Below, one piece after another: positions 1 to 10,400 of a stretch of DNA of 18,553 nt. Where the stretch lies: assembly GCA_016758965.1 (NCBI GenBank), contig JAEPRB010000476.1:1-18553 (forward strand), given 5' to 3'. This stretch comes from Circinella minor. Its lineage: Eukaryota > Mucoromycota > Mucoromycetes > Mucorales > Lichtheimiaceae. A model generated the notes under the pieces. That model ran no database searches, was not told where the DNA came from, and worked only from the letters and a program-made list of their open reading frames with translations. Both the position numbers and the translations under genes were made by a program. The stretch's first letter is position 1. The number at the start of each line of letters is the position of its first letter.

Positions 1-115
1 CAAGAGCTTCCGCGCTCCGCGCGGATTGTAAGCCTAATTTGGAAATCCATACAATGATTCAAGTCCGCTTATGGCTCAGGACTCGCGTCCGGACTCACAG
101 GGAATTCAGTTTGAT
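1..115. other. GC-rich palindromic patch
   Basis: This stretch is clearly richer in G+C and CpG than the AT-rich DNA around it. It contains nested short dyads such as CGCGCTCCGCGCG near position 10-22 and GGACTCGCGTCCGGACT near 97-113. No open frame or RNA gene is visible. Clusters of short CG-centred inverted motifs like this occur in the subterminal regions of hAT-type DNA transposons, and two other patches of the same style flank the hAT gene further right. It could be the end of an element lying mostly outside the window. That is inference only. Confidence 0.3.
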
Positions 116-589
116 ATGCTCTACATAGAAAGTATATAAACTATAAAAGTGAATTGATCATATACTTAGTAACTTACACTGCAAAAAAAAAGGGGTATTA
201 ATAGGGTCTCACCAGTTTGATACCACTATTTATATCTCAGATATCACAAGGTTATCAACTAGATTTCAGCAATTTTTTGATATCTTATATGCTACAAGGG
301 TATTAACAGGATCTCAATAGTTTGAAAGTAGAATATTAGGTGATATTAACAAAACCCATAGAAAATAATAATATCTTTTTACACACCCATTCTGTTTTTT
401 AACTACTACTATTACAAAATCTAACTAATATTTTTTTAACAGATTAGTACTTTTTCTAATTTAAAAAACGGATGAACAAGCAAATAAATCAAATTTAAGT
501 ATGAATAATGTTTAATCAATTCATTCAAGAGAACAACAAAAACTTATTATTTATATGAAGACTAGAAGATAATATTTTTATTTAATATT
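116..589. other. AT-rich intergenic DNA, no gene seen
   Basis: I see no coding frame with plausible codon use and no RNA gene here. The only structure noticed is the imperfect direct repeat listed separately (192-220 and 297-325). The right edge abuts the stop codon of the decayed minus-strand gene at 590, so part of this stretch would be its 3' untranslated side. Confidence 0.5.
192..325. repeat. imperfect 29-bp direct repeat pair
   Basis: Two copies of a 29-bp sequence lie at 192-220 and 297-325, offset by 105 bp. Both contain GGGTATTAA, then AGG, then TCTCA, and both end in AGTTTGA; about 24 of 29 positions agree. The copies do not continue to match past the AGTTTGA end, so this is a pair rather than a longer tandem array. 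Function unknown. Confidence 0.6.
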
Positions 590-1465
590 TTAATAGTAAA
601 AATCACGAATAGTGAGAAATGTAAAGGAATCATGCTTTATAACCTCTCTTTGAATCTGTTTTGGTGAAACATCACTAATACTCCACATATCATCATCATC
701 GCCACTTTCTTCTAGTTGTTCAGAAATACTAGGAACTGGGGAAGGAGTATGAGAAAGGGAACGACGAGGAGGGGAAGGGGGAGAAGCTGGTTTTTTAATA
801 TCAGGATTATCAACGTCAGCAGAAAAAAATCAGCCTGATGGTACTTGAGCAACCCTGTGGCCAAAACACTCTGGCCAATAGCCACAATTCTTATCATCAT
901 TAAGTCCTACCTTGTGTCTAGTATGCCATAACACCATAGTATTAAAATATTTTAAAATCAATTTAATACAACAAGTATATCTTTATAATAGTTACCATTT
1001 TCTAGCCAAGTAGCAGACTAATAGTAGATCGTCATTATATTCGCCTCGAGAAAAAGTGCACCAGATATGAGAGCAATACAGGTTTTCACGCAATATGGGC
1101 TTAATACTAATATGTTAGTTACAGTATTAATTCTGGTGTGCTAGTACATATTCATCAATTTATATTTAAAATCATAACAAGATTACTTATAGCTCATGGC
1201 GATGTGCTTTGAGGACTTCGTCCATCCAATCAAAATAGTCATCCACATCAGAAGGTGAAGGTAGATTATGTCTATCAGTATTCGTTAGTATATTTAGAAA
1301 TTTATAAATAAATACATGTTATAAAATATATTATGCTTACAAATAGCTTAGTAACTCTTCAATTGATGGAAGAGTTTTAGCCTCCCAATTAGTGTGATGG
1401 TATTTAATTGGGCGCTCAAGGTCAGTGTTAGTACAATCAAAAGGGATGCGACATAATTTATAATG
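590..1465 (-). pseudogene. 3' part of an unrecognised multi-exon gene, decayed
   Basis: Four minus-strand exons can be stitched together in one consistent frame: 1465-1341, 1271-1187, 1099-996 and 917-590, ending in TAA at 590-592. The introns are 69, 87 and 78 nt, all GT-AG, with a TACTAAC-like branch site in the first and CTAAC in the second. The protein runs from a segment with LCRIPFDC and NWEAKTLPSIEELL, through an acidic stretch (SDVDDYFDWMDEV), a block with HIWCTFSRGEYNDDLLLVCY and CGYWPECFGHRVAQ, to a Pro/Ser-rich tail and an acidic SGDDDDMW motif. Reading continuity needs three changes: TAA at 1187-1189 (CAA expected), a Trp codon split by the last intron that now reads TG|A, and TGA at 830-832 (TGG fits). 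All three are single transitions. Upstream exons beyond the acceptor at 1466 are not visible. I do not recognise the family; the Cys/Trp-rich block suggests a real domain. Confidence 0.6.
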
Positions 1466-1701
1466 CTATCAAAATAAAAAAAATAAAAAAGGGATAGAAA
1501 AAAAATAAAAAGCATTAGTGATGCCAATGGGAGATAAACACTAATAGTAAATATTTTTGTAAACTATAAAATTTTTATAATCACTAGATTATCAAAAGTT
1601 AATATGTTTACTTGTGATTATTTAGATATTTATAAATTAAAAATATATATATAAAAAAACATAAAAATTATTGATTTTTTTGAAGTGTTTCAGATTTATT
1701 T

Positions 1702-1721
1702 GATCATCTGATCAGATGATC
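1702..1721. repeat. 20-bp perfect palindrome
   Basis: The sequence GATCATCTGA is followed at once by its exact reverse complement TCAGATGATC, with no loop. The flanks do not extend the pairing. It sits alone in very AT-rich DNA. It may be a protein-binding dyad, a transposon footprint or chance structure. Confidence 0.8.
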
Positions 1722-1895
1722 TGAGTTTAAAATAAAAAAAAATATCAAAATTTATAAAATTTTGGATATTTTGAGATTTATAGAATTTATGGATTTTATA
1801 AAAATCATAAATTAATATTATATATATTTAAGAAAAGTAAAAATGGCCCATGTGACATGTCTGGGCCTGGTGGAATTAATTCTTTTATTTTTTTA

Positions 1896-1933
1896 GAAGG
1901 GTTTGAGGGCGCATAGCGCCCTCAAAATCCTTC
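1896..1933. repeat. strong GC-rich hairpin
   Basis: GAAGGGTTTGAGGGCGC is followed by a three-base ATA loop and then GCGCCCTCAAAATCCTTC, giving a near-perfect stem of about 17-18 bp. The GC-rich core stands out sharply from the AT-rich surroundings. It could be a terminator-like or processing hairpin, or a small mobile palindromic element. The sequence alone does not decide. Confidence 0.75.
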
Positions 1934-1945
1934 TTTTTGTTAATG

Positions 1946-2060
1946 GGGTTTGTTAGAATAATGGGTTTTAACCAAATTGTAAGTACCATCACCAAAATGT
2001 CAAACGCCATCAAGACCTTTCTCTTTATATATAGGGTTCGTCAGAATAATGGGTTTCAAC
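1946..2060. repeat. 27-bp repeated unit, two copies 88 bp apart
   Basis: Copies at 1946-1972 and 2034-2060 share the pattern GGGTTxGTxAGAATAATGGG followed by TTTxAAC. The three differing positions are all C/T. On the minus strand both copies translate in one frame to the same motif (V-E/K-T-H-Y-S-D/N-E/K-P) followed within 1-4 codons by a stop, so they may be a duplicated fragment of a coding 3' end. The surrounding frames are too short to name a protein. Confidence 0.55.
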
Positions 2061-2433
2061 TATATCAAAAGGAGCATAACCAGAATACCTATAACCAATG
2101 ATACCCTTGTAAAAAAATATTGATGTGTAGTAGCGAACATTGATATTCAACTTTTAAAATTTCCATGATATACATACAGTAATTAGGCATGTCATTATGT
2201 ATGAAAAGATAAAGAAATATATACATGATTGATATTACTACTGCGAGTTTTATTATATTTGAGATAAGCAAATTAAGTCTTTTTATTAAGTACAAAAGAA
2301 AGAGTAATTATATGGCGATGTAATGATATAAAAAGAAAATTGAATAGGTTATTTTTGAAAGAATAGGAGCACAGAATGTTATTGATATATATGTTTGATT
2401 ATAAAAAATATAAAAATATGTTTTTTTGGGGGG

Positions 2434-2676
2434 TTATGAAGGATTACGATTTTGGCATAACTTTGATTGTGCATGCCCTTTACAGTTTGCAATACCACAT
2501 CTACAAGTATGTGTATGTTTCCGTGGTAACTCTCATGTCGAAATAGGAACCACAGTTGACGATGGGCGATGTATGGATACATTAGATAATGAAGATGTAT
2601 GTGAATGTTGTGGGAGTATTAGTGGTGCTGATGACACTGAGGGTATTGGTGGTGTAAATGTGGGTGGTGGTTGAAG
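2434..2676 (-). pseudogene. 3' tail of the exonuclease-type gene, cut off by the MULE
   Basis: Read on the minus strand from the insertion point, one frame gives a Pro/Ser/Thr-rich stretch (QPPPTFTPPIPSVSSAPL) followed by KHTHTCRCGIANCKGHAQ and a TAA stop at 2434-2436. The CxC-x5-C-x2-H arrangement with a later Cys resembles the small Cys/His-rich tails seen on many fungal transposon-type proteins. One in-frame TGA at 2533-2535 breaks it (CGA to TGA would restore Arg). Relative to the upstream exon (7458-8338) this frame is shifted by one base. A one-base loss close to the insertion, for example in the A run near 7480, would reconcile them. In the unshifted frame a stop lies at 2619-2621. Confidence 0.55.
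2667..2676. repeat. left target-site duplication (10 bp)
   Basis: GTGGTTGAAG lies directly before the left inverted repeat and is repeated exactly at 7448-7457 directly after the right one. A 9-11 bp duplication is the expected size for Mutator-like elements. The matching copies fix both ends of the element to the base. Confidence 0.9.
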
Positions 2677-3619
2677 CAATATACTTATGTCCAGGCACCT
2701 TAACTTTGAAGCCCCCCCATTAAAAGTTAAGATTTCAAGCCCAGATTTTCACTATGGGTGAGTGACAAAATCAAGTGATAGGGGTAATTTTTTTTCTTCT
2801 TTTTTTTTTTTTGATCATTTATAAAAAAGTTGATGTATAATGAAGAGAAGAAATAGATTCGACATTATCATAAAAACAGAAAGCTTTTAAATTTTTTATT
2901 AAAGATAAGTTCAAGAATAATAAGAAAAGAAGAAAAAAGAGTTAGTAGTTGTAAAATGTGAATTATAGTAGAGCGCGAGATTTTAACTTGGATTCTTATT
3001 TATGTTAATTAATTAAGTTTGATTATTAGTTAATTGAAATAAACAATTTGGATTGATCATTATTACGCTCAAACTATCTAGTAAGTTAAAGCGAAACGTT
3101 GTGTAAATATACTATGCATGCGTATATTTGAGGGAGAAAGAGATAAAAAAAAATGTATTATCAGTATGTGAGGTGAAAGAAAAAAAAGAAGACTAGTTAT
3201 TTGTTTTATTATTGCTTTGACGATGACTTATAAATCCATTTGAAAATCATTCATTAGAATCAACAATCCATCAAACAATCGACATCTTTTTGAATAACTA
3301 TCAACTTTGATTCTTCCTGACATTATTATTAAATATATATAAAAGACGAACACACAAAGAAATATACACTTTTTATTTATTTATTATGGTAACACATTTT
3401 CAACTTAGTTGAGCACCCCATCAATACAACCGTTATTTTTTTCCTATTCAACTTTGACAAGACCTTCGACAATTATCGAAATATCCCATACAAAAAAAAA
3501 ATTATATGTGGATGATGGACCAAGAAAAAATCGTTGTTTTGTAACAACTTGTCCTTTTTTTATCTGACTTTGATTATTATTTTTCTTCATGTGATCTAAA
3601 CAATAATAATAGTACTATC
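2677..3619 (+). repeat. left terminal inverted repeat of the MULE (~943 bp)
   Basis: This copy matches the reverse complement of 6504-7447 over its full length with about 17 substitutions, nearly all transitions, plus a one-base difference in a C run (7 versus 8). Similarity stops abruptly after TAGTACTATC. Such long TIRs are typical of Mutator-like elements and usually hold transposase-binding sites and promoter signals. Many of the differences lie where the other copy still has CpG and this copy has CpA or TpG. Confidence 0.93.
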
Positions 3620-3883
3620 ACCCAACCATTGTATATTACTTTGACAATATAACTTATTGCAATATACAAATTATCAGTGGATCAATTCAAATTCATAGAG
3701 TACTGATATTGGAAGGAAAAATAAGGTGAAGGAGAATGTATTTGAATGAATAAGATATAATGGATAATATATACGAAATAAAGAATAAAAATATAATGGT
3801 GATATATAAAAAAAGAAAAGTGATGGGAATATAAAAAGGTTGAGAGAGAGATGGAAAGAATACATGTGAAGATGTGTATGTTA

Positions 3884-6249
3884 TTAATGTTGTGTGCGCA
3901 GACGTTTATTTGGAGGAACAGTACCAAGTTCATTGACTAGCTCTTCAAATTCGAGTAGCCTTTCATCCACCAGTCTATGCAATTGCTCTTCGTCATTTGG
4001 ACCATAAGTAACATCGTTAAGTCGATGTGATATACGACGAAATATTGTACGGATCCTCTCTTCTGCAGAAGGGCGTTCTTCTGTCACTTGTAAAGAGGAT
4101 AATGATGATAATGATAATGGTGGTGATTGTTGTGTTGAACCGGATGATAATATAGTGTGTCTAGCACTACTGTTTTCATTGACCGAAGAGGAAAAAATGG
4201 TGGGAGTGGGGGACTTAATCGAAAAGGAATGATCTGATCTTTGTAGCAAATACATATGCTTACATGGTCTTGGGGAATTTTGGAAATGTGGGCAAGTACA
4301 AGCTGTTATTGTCGTTTCATCCATTGTAATCTTATATTATTCACATTAGTAATTCATTATTAATAGTATAAAAAGTAGAATAAATAACAGGGAGTAATAC
4401 CTTATAAAAAACATCAGCAGAACTAAACGAAGCAATAGTAAACGATCCATCTGTTTCCAGTGTAATCATTAATCGTATTTCTTCTTCTGAATAGATTGCA
4501 GCTTTTGTTTTATCACGCATATCTGCCTTTGTGCCTTTACTCATTCTACCAACCCCACGTTCTTCATTTCCAATATGATTCTTGTAGCTTTTTTCAACTT
4601 TTGTAACCAAAAGATGCACTAATCCATCCAAACGTCTATTTCTACGTCATTGCAAGTGGATCGTTTTTAACTGATTATGAAAACTTTCTATATAAGTAGA
4701 TAAAATATTTACTCCAGATTAATTATTATAACCCTATTATGCAGCATATATTGTTAATAATCAACAGAAAATATTACCAATGTAATTATTAGTTTCCATA
4801 TATCGGTACATTCCTGGCTGAAATGCACGTACCCAACGTTTGTACCGATCATTATCTAACCACTATTGGGCGAAGTATGCAAGAAATGCAGTTTGGTTTG
4901 CCCACTTTTCTTTGAATTCGTCAAGTTGTAATCCAAATCGAGCTTCTTCTTCTTCCCACATCAAATCACGTAAATCAAGATATAAAGAACGTGCAATTTG
5001 TTCTTTATTTTCATCTTCAGAACAAACAATCTTTTTACGGATTTGACCCATCCAAGCACGAGCTACATGCGATGAACAGTACTGGATTACTGTTGATCCA
5101 CCATATATAGCAACAATTGCATTGGCCTCAGATAAATCACAGTCAATAGTGACTTTTAGTGGGTTAACTCCCATAGCCTTTAAGATGATGAACCATTGTT
5201 TCAATGGTTCTGCCGATTGATCATTTGTAATAAGATAGGCAACAGGGACACCTCTATCCAAAGTTGGATGACGGATTACAATTGAATACATAACAGTATT
5301 AGCATAAATTGTTACATCATGTGTAGCATCAAGACAGAACGAAGCAGATTGCACCAATAGTGCTTTTTGAATTGCAGCTTGAATACCATAGGCAAATTTG
5401 CCTTCAGACAAATGTGGACTACACACAATATATCCTTTTTTTTCTAAGTCAATAAGCCAAGTTTCCAAAGAAAGAAAATCATCATCATCATGTTGTGTTT
5501 GGCCTCTTTTTAACTTGTAATACAAGTTATAAACATCTTCATAAGCAATAACAGTATTACGAGATTCTTTACTTTCAAAGTTAACATTTGGAAAAATTTT
5601 ATCAAGAGCATTAAATACTGCAGCAGGTCCAAAATCAAGCTTCAACTGTTTCAATATTGCGTCTTTGATACTATCTTGTAGTTTTAAATGACGAATCTCA
5701 TCCATGCTTCCAGGTGTATGGTTATGGTGAGAACGTTCATAATAAAAGGTGACCATATCTGGATCATCTTGATAACAACGAACCAAAAGTTTAGCACGGC
5801 AGCCAATCTTCTTTGTTGGTTTTTGGTCAGGTCGTTTTTGACCAGACTTGGATGGACGGATATGAATACGAGGTGCTCCTTCACGATGACATACATATAT
5901 ATGCGTCCAAAGAATAACACGGTTATTAACACGTCGGTTTTTTTTATTGGCTACAAAAAAACACAATGACACTAGCAGTAAGTTTTCTCGTTGCTGAAAT
6001 CACAATGTCATTTGTAAAATGACAATGTCAAAAATACATACAATCTTTTAAAGCAGTGCCAATCTTTTCTTTAGCTTTATTCCACTGCACACCCTCTCTT
6101 TCTGGTGCACTTTCGATAACAGAAAGATAAGTGGTAATATTATGCTCTACCACTGCTCCTGCTGTAACAGGGGTAGGTTGAAAAACTATATCTTGAGTCT
6201 CATTGACTTCGAGATGTTGGAGATCAGTTGAATTACGAATGGCATTCAT
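3884..6249 (-). pseudogene. MULE transposase with FAR1/FLYWCH-like finger and SWIM finger
   Basis: Four exons join in frame: 6249-6042, 5950-4778, 4687-4401 and 4330-3884, giving 704 codons before TAA. The introns are 91, 90 and 70 nt, all GT-AG. An N-terminal FAR1/WRKY-GCM1-like zinc region occupies about residues 85-150 (GCRAKLLVRCY, then HHNH). The MULE catalytic core follows: LDATHD at about 276-281 and VTIDCDLSEANAI at about 336-346 supply the first two acidic residues, and CSSHVARAW is the usual C/H motif. Next comes the family signature TNNYIESFHNQLKT, which spans intron 2. A SWIM zinc finger (CxC-x9-CxH) sits at residues 567-581, and the Ser-rich tail ends in a basic KRLR. Two stops interrupt it: TAG at 4863-4865 (CAG fits) and TGA at 4647-4649 inside the conserved HLQ-R-RRNRR stretch, where family members have Arg or Lys, so CGA to TGA. 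The enzyme would act in the nucleus on the ~943-bp TIRs. The start ATG at 6249 is the first in frame. Confidence 0.9.
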
Positions 6250-6503
6250 GTTACTTTTTTTAAAAAAAAATTATAAAAGGTTTGTAAAAAAAAGGGGTAC
6301 AAAGCTAACACTTGGACATGAACACAAATTTTTCTTCAAAGTATCACACAAGTTGTAAACATATAAAAATAGTAATGGATCACTTTTTTACTTTATTTTG
6401 AACTAATGTTACTACATATTGTTTTTTCTTTTTGCTATTATAATTATTAAATCAATTTATCTGTAATTCTATATCTATACCTTATACTGTTATAATAATA
6501 TAC

Positions 6504-7447
6504 GATAGTACTATTATTATTGTTTAGATCGCATGAAGAAAAATAATAACCAAAGTCGGATAAAAAAAGGACAAGTTGTTACAAAACAATGATTTTTTCT
6601 TGGTCCATCATCCACATATAATGTTTTTTTTGTATGAGATATTTCGATAATTGTCGAAGGTCTCGTCAAAGTTGAATAGGAAAAAAATAACGGTTGTGTT
6701 GATGGGGTGCTCAACTAAGTTGAAAGCGTGTTACCATAATAAATAAATAAAAAGTGTATATTTCTTTGTGTGTTCGTCTTTTATATATATTTAATAATAA
6801 CGTCAGAAAGAATCAAAGTTGATAGTTATTCAAAAAGATGTCGATTGTTTGATGGATTGTTGATTCTAATGAATGATTTTCAAACGGATTTATAAGTCAT
6901 CGTCAAAGCAATAATAAAACAAATAACTAGTCTTCTTTTTTTTCTTTCACCTCACATACTGATAATACATTTTTTTTTATCTCTTTCTCCCTCAAATATA
7001 CGCACGCATAGTATATTTACACAACGTTTCGCTTTAACTTACTAGATAGTTTGAGCGTAATAATGATCAATCCAAATTGTTTATTTCAATTAACTAATAA
7101 TCAAACTTAATTAATTAACATAAATAAGAATCCAAGTTAAAATCTCGCGCTCTGCTATAATTCACATTTTACAACTACTAACTCTTTTTTCTTCTTTTCT
7201 TATTATTCTTGAACTTATCTTTAATAAAAAATTTAAAAGCTTTCTGTTTTTATGATAATGTCGAATCTATTTCTTCTCTTCATTATACATCAACTTTTTT
7301 ATAAATGATCCAAAAAAAAAAAAGAAGAAAAAAAATTACCCCTATCACTTGATTTTGTCACTCACCCATAGTGAAAATCTGGGCTCGAAATCTTAACTTT
7401 TAATGGGGGGGGCTTCAAAGTTAAGGTGCCTGGACATAAGTATATTG
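6504..7447 (-). repeat. right terminal inverted repeat of the MULE (~944 bp)
   Basis: This is the reverse complement of the left repeat and lies upstream of the transposase start. It retains more CpG dinucleotides than the left copy, so it may be nearer to the original sequence. The 6250-6503 stretch between it and the ATG is the probable 5' leader and promoter side of the transposase. Open frames inside the repeat are low-complexity shadows. Confidence 0.93.
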
Positions 7448-7457
7448 GTGGTTGAAG
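7448..7457. repeat. right target-site duplication (10 bp)
   Basis: Exact second copy of GTGGTTGAAG, directly after the terminal GTATATTG of the right repeat. It belongs to the coding sequence of the interrupted gene (codons for HFNH on the minus strand). Confidence 0.9.
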
Positions 7458-10400
7458 TGGCATGGTATATTTTGTGGAATGTAAGGCTGTATACGCTGTG
7501 GAATAAAAGGCTGATAGTGTTGTTGGCGTGTAGATGTTGGTTGGGGTGGTTGAGCTGGAATTAGTGAAGAAGAATTTGATATGCTATTGGATAATATAGG
7601 AGGTGGAAGCACAAAGGAGTTGGTATTTGATAAAGTAATTGTTGCATCAGTTGGTATATTTGGAGTCAGTGGTAAAATGATATTATTGCGTTGACTAGGA
7701 GATTGTAACTGTTCTCTCATGGTTATCAATTCAGTGTTATTTCTGGTAATAGTACGGTCTATTACTTGACCAGAAAACCAAGATTTGTAGTGTAATTTGA
7801 GAATTTCAGGTGTTTTATAGAATATATCATTACCATTGGCATGATTACTATTCCATTGTTGGACTTTTTGCTTCCAATCAATTGGTATATCTGTGTTTCT
7901 GGGTATTATATTTGAAAATAAAACGAATTCTTGGCGGGTATGAATAGGAGTTACAGCATATTTGGTTTTTAACCTTGAAGCAATATACTTGTACATTCTT
8001 CCTTTTTGGTTACTTGTAGCTCCAATTGGTAACACTAATCGTGTACTTAATCTGATTGGTAATAATGGATCTAAACCATCAGTATCGTCATTCTCCATGC
8101 TAACAGTTTCGATGTTTATATCACTAGCAATCTCCCGAGGAAAAGGTGCAATACCAAATGTCTCATCAGATTTTCGTAATTTCAGAGCATTTCTGACTAT
8201 AAGAGATGTTGATGGTTGGTATCTTTTTCTAGATTTATTATCCAATGGCAATGATTCTTCTAAGTTGCAGATAGTTTGAGTGATCCAAGGATCATAATGG
8301 CCTAAATGTTTCTTGCTGTGCCTATTTTTTGATCCAACCTACAGTTAAAAATGAATGTCAAGACAAAAAATTAATAAATAATTCTTAATTTGATATTTAC
8401 GTAGCTGGTAGATTTTTGTACTAAACACATACATCAATATTGTGGCGCAATCGGTAATCTGCTAACATACAGTTAGTCATATGTGGCCCAGCACCAAACG
8501 ACCCAAACTTTCGGATTATGTTCTGATGTACACATCCTTCAAGAGAATTAGTACCTCTGCTGCAGCGATACGTAGGAAGATTATCTTTATCAACCCCCAT
8601 TTCAAAGTATAAAGGTATTCCTGGTGGGTCTGATACTTCTCCCATACGTATCATTTTTAAAACATTGCAGGCTTGCTTTCATGCTTCATGGTCGAAAAGA
8701 GGTCCTTGGGTGGTATCACATTCTAATGGACTATATTCAGCAAAAAGATTTTGAACGACAGGGTATAAATCTTCAGGCTGAGGAACTGTTCTTCTACATC
8801 GGTGCAATACCCAAGCAGGATTTTTAGTCAGCATATAATCCCATGAACAGCCGATTGTTCGTAAGTGTTTTTCTATTCGGTCACGGTCTTCACTATTAGC
8901 AACAAAAATAGCATCTCGGAAGTGACGTTTGAATTCCTTAGCCAAAAGGTGCTTTTTTGAAACTTTGATTATATCCATAAGATGAAAAATATCTTTTAAA
9001 ATTCTTGGATTATGGGACTGGGTATATTGTTGTTCTGATGTCAAAGTTGAAAGGCATTGTGATCCTGCTGTAGAAATTAATTCATGCGCAATTGGTATAT
9101 TATTGGAATCATTGTCAGATGAAGAAGACAATGTAGCAATTGATGCTGTTTCGGTATAATGGTCGTTTCTTTCTCTATATTCATCAGAATTACGTTGAGG
9201 AACTACAGAGGTATCATTTTCACTTGGTATTAAGGAAGGTGATGTTGGTGTACATTGATCGGGGTTTTCGGTACGAAGTAAAGAAATTGGGACTGGAATA
9301 ACAAAAGGAGGGGATCCAAATTGTGACAAAGGTCTAGCTTTATTTTCTTTTGTCATCACCAATGCACCAGGGATCCCAACTCTTGTGACAATAAATGGAA
9401 TCTCTTCCGAATTGGTTTGGCATTCTTGCGTCACTTGTTCAGTAACATGACCAAATGCTACAGGACTTCCAAGATATTGCAATAAGCAATAGAGACCAGC
9501 GGGTATATAATCTGGAAGAATCTTTCCAAAAACATCGAGATCCTTGACCGATTCAAATATTTTAAATGATGCCCAAGCATCAAGGGCAGCATACATCACC
9601 TGATTCTCTTCTAATGCGCCAGATTCCCAATCACTCAAATGCAAATTCGAATCTTTAGACAATTTACCACCAAGCACAAGTGCAGATATATCTGATAGAC
9701 CCAAAGTACCACGCTCAATGGCACCTCAACGTCGACAAAACGCACCAAGCTCCAAAGCACCTTTCCAAGCTATGCCATAATCACGGTTAAGCTTTTTTAG
9801 ATCACCTTTTACATTTCAACCAGCTTTTACAATAGTCGAATCATTAATTAATAATGCCAGAGCATGTGGAACACCTTTAGATGACTTGATATGAAATAGC
9901 CAAACCGAATCTGCATATGCAACTTGTATTAAGGAAACTTTTCCAGTTGCATTAGTTATTGGATTGTAGTTCCATTCGCAGTCAAAACCAACCACAAGAG
10001 AATCACCTATACTGTCGGATTTGTTTCAGATAGCTTGAACAGCTTGATCAACTTGGTCATTGGTTTGAATAAGATTGACAGAGACACTACTGGGCAATTG
10101 TAAAAACGGTACTGGATGGTTTTGATGATCTAAGTTTGTTGATTGTTGGATATTATGGGTATGGGTATTATTGTTATAAAGTGTACGTTTGAGAGATGGT
10201 AAAGACCGTTCAAGCAGACGACGATCACCCTTTACATTGTCTGTAAAAAACAGATCTGGTTCCTGATGGTTATACAAATGATACGAATTCATCATCTCCT
10301 TCAACGGTGCTTCAAGATGAGTGGTCGATTTTGTTCGAACTAAAAGTTGGAGACGTATTTCTTCATATTCATTACAAAAGGTATATAATGCAGTGAACGC

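Larger units (their letters stand above)
1466..2433. other. AT-rich spacer with palindrome, hairpin and short repeats
   Basis: This region is extremely A+T rich between about 1470 and 1850, with many overlapping TTTATAAAATTTT-type dyads. It carries no convincing gene. A minus-strand open frame at 2089-2295 is a hydrophobic, AT-driven translation without family features. Three structured items are listed separately: a 20-bp palindrome, a GC hairpin and a 27-bp repeated unit. The 3' side (about 2300-2433) would be the downstream flank of the exonuclease-type gene. Confidence 0.5.
2677..7447 (-). mobile_element. complete Mutator-like DNA transposon (MULE), 4771 bp
   Basis: The element is bounded by long inverted repeats that begin CAATATACTTATGTCC on each strand and by a perfect 10-bp duplication of the target. 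Between the repeats lies one four-exon MULE transposase gene on the minus strand. The right repeat lies about 250 bp upstream of the transposase start, and the left repeat about 264 bp beyond its stop. The element sits inside the last exon of the DUF6729-like/exonuclease gene and so is younger than that gene. The ends are intact but the transposase carries two in-frame stops, so this copy is probably non-autonomous now and could move only with transposase supplied from elsewhere. The spacer 3620-3883 holds no gene; a second copy of CAATATAC sits in it near 3661. Confidence 0.95.

Noticed and set aside
2426..2674. Plus-strand open frame of 82 codons with many Cys
   Set aside because: It is the antisense of the Pro/Ser-rich and CRCG tail of the exonuclease-type gene; the minus strand gives the more coherent domain.
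3674..3933. Two overlapping minus-strand frames beside the left TIR
   Set aside because: They are AT-driven Phe/Tyr/Ser/Ile-rich translations overlapping the end of the transposase gene, with no family features.
6517..6714. Minus-strand open frame inside the right TIR
   Set aside because: It lies wholly in the inverted repeat and has low-complexity Phe/Leu/Thr content; the matching stretch of the left repeat is not a comparable open frame because of a few transitions.
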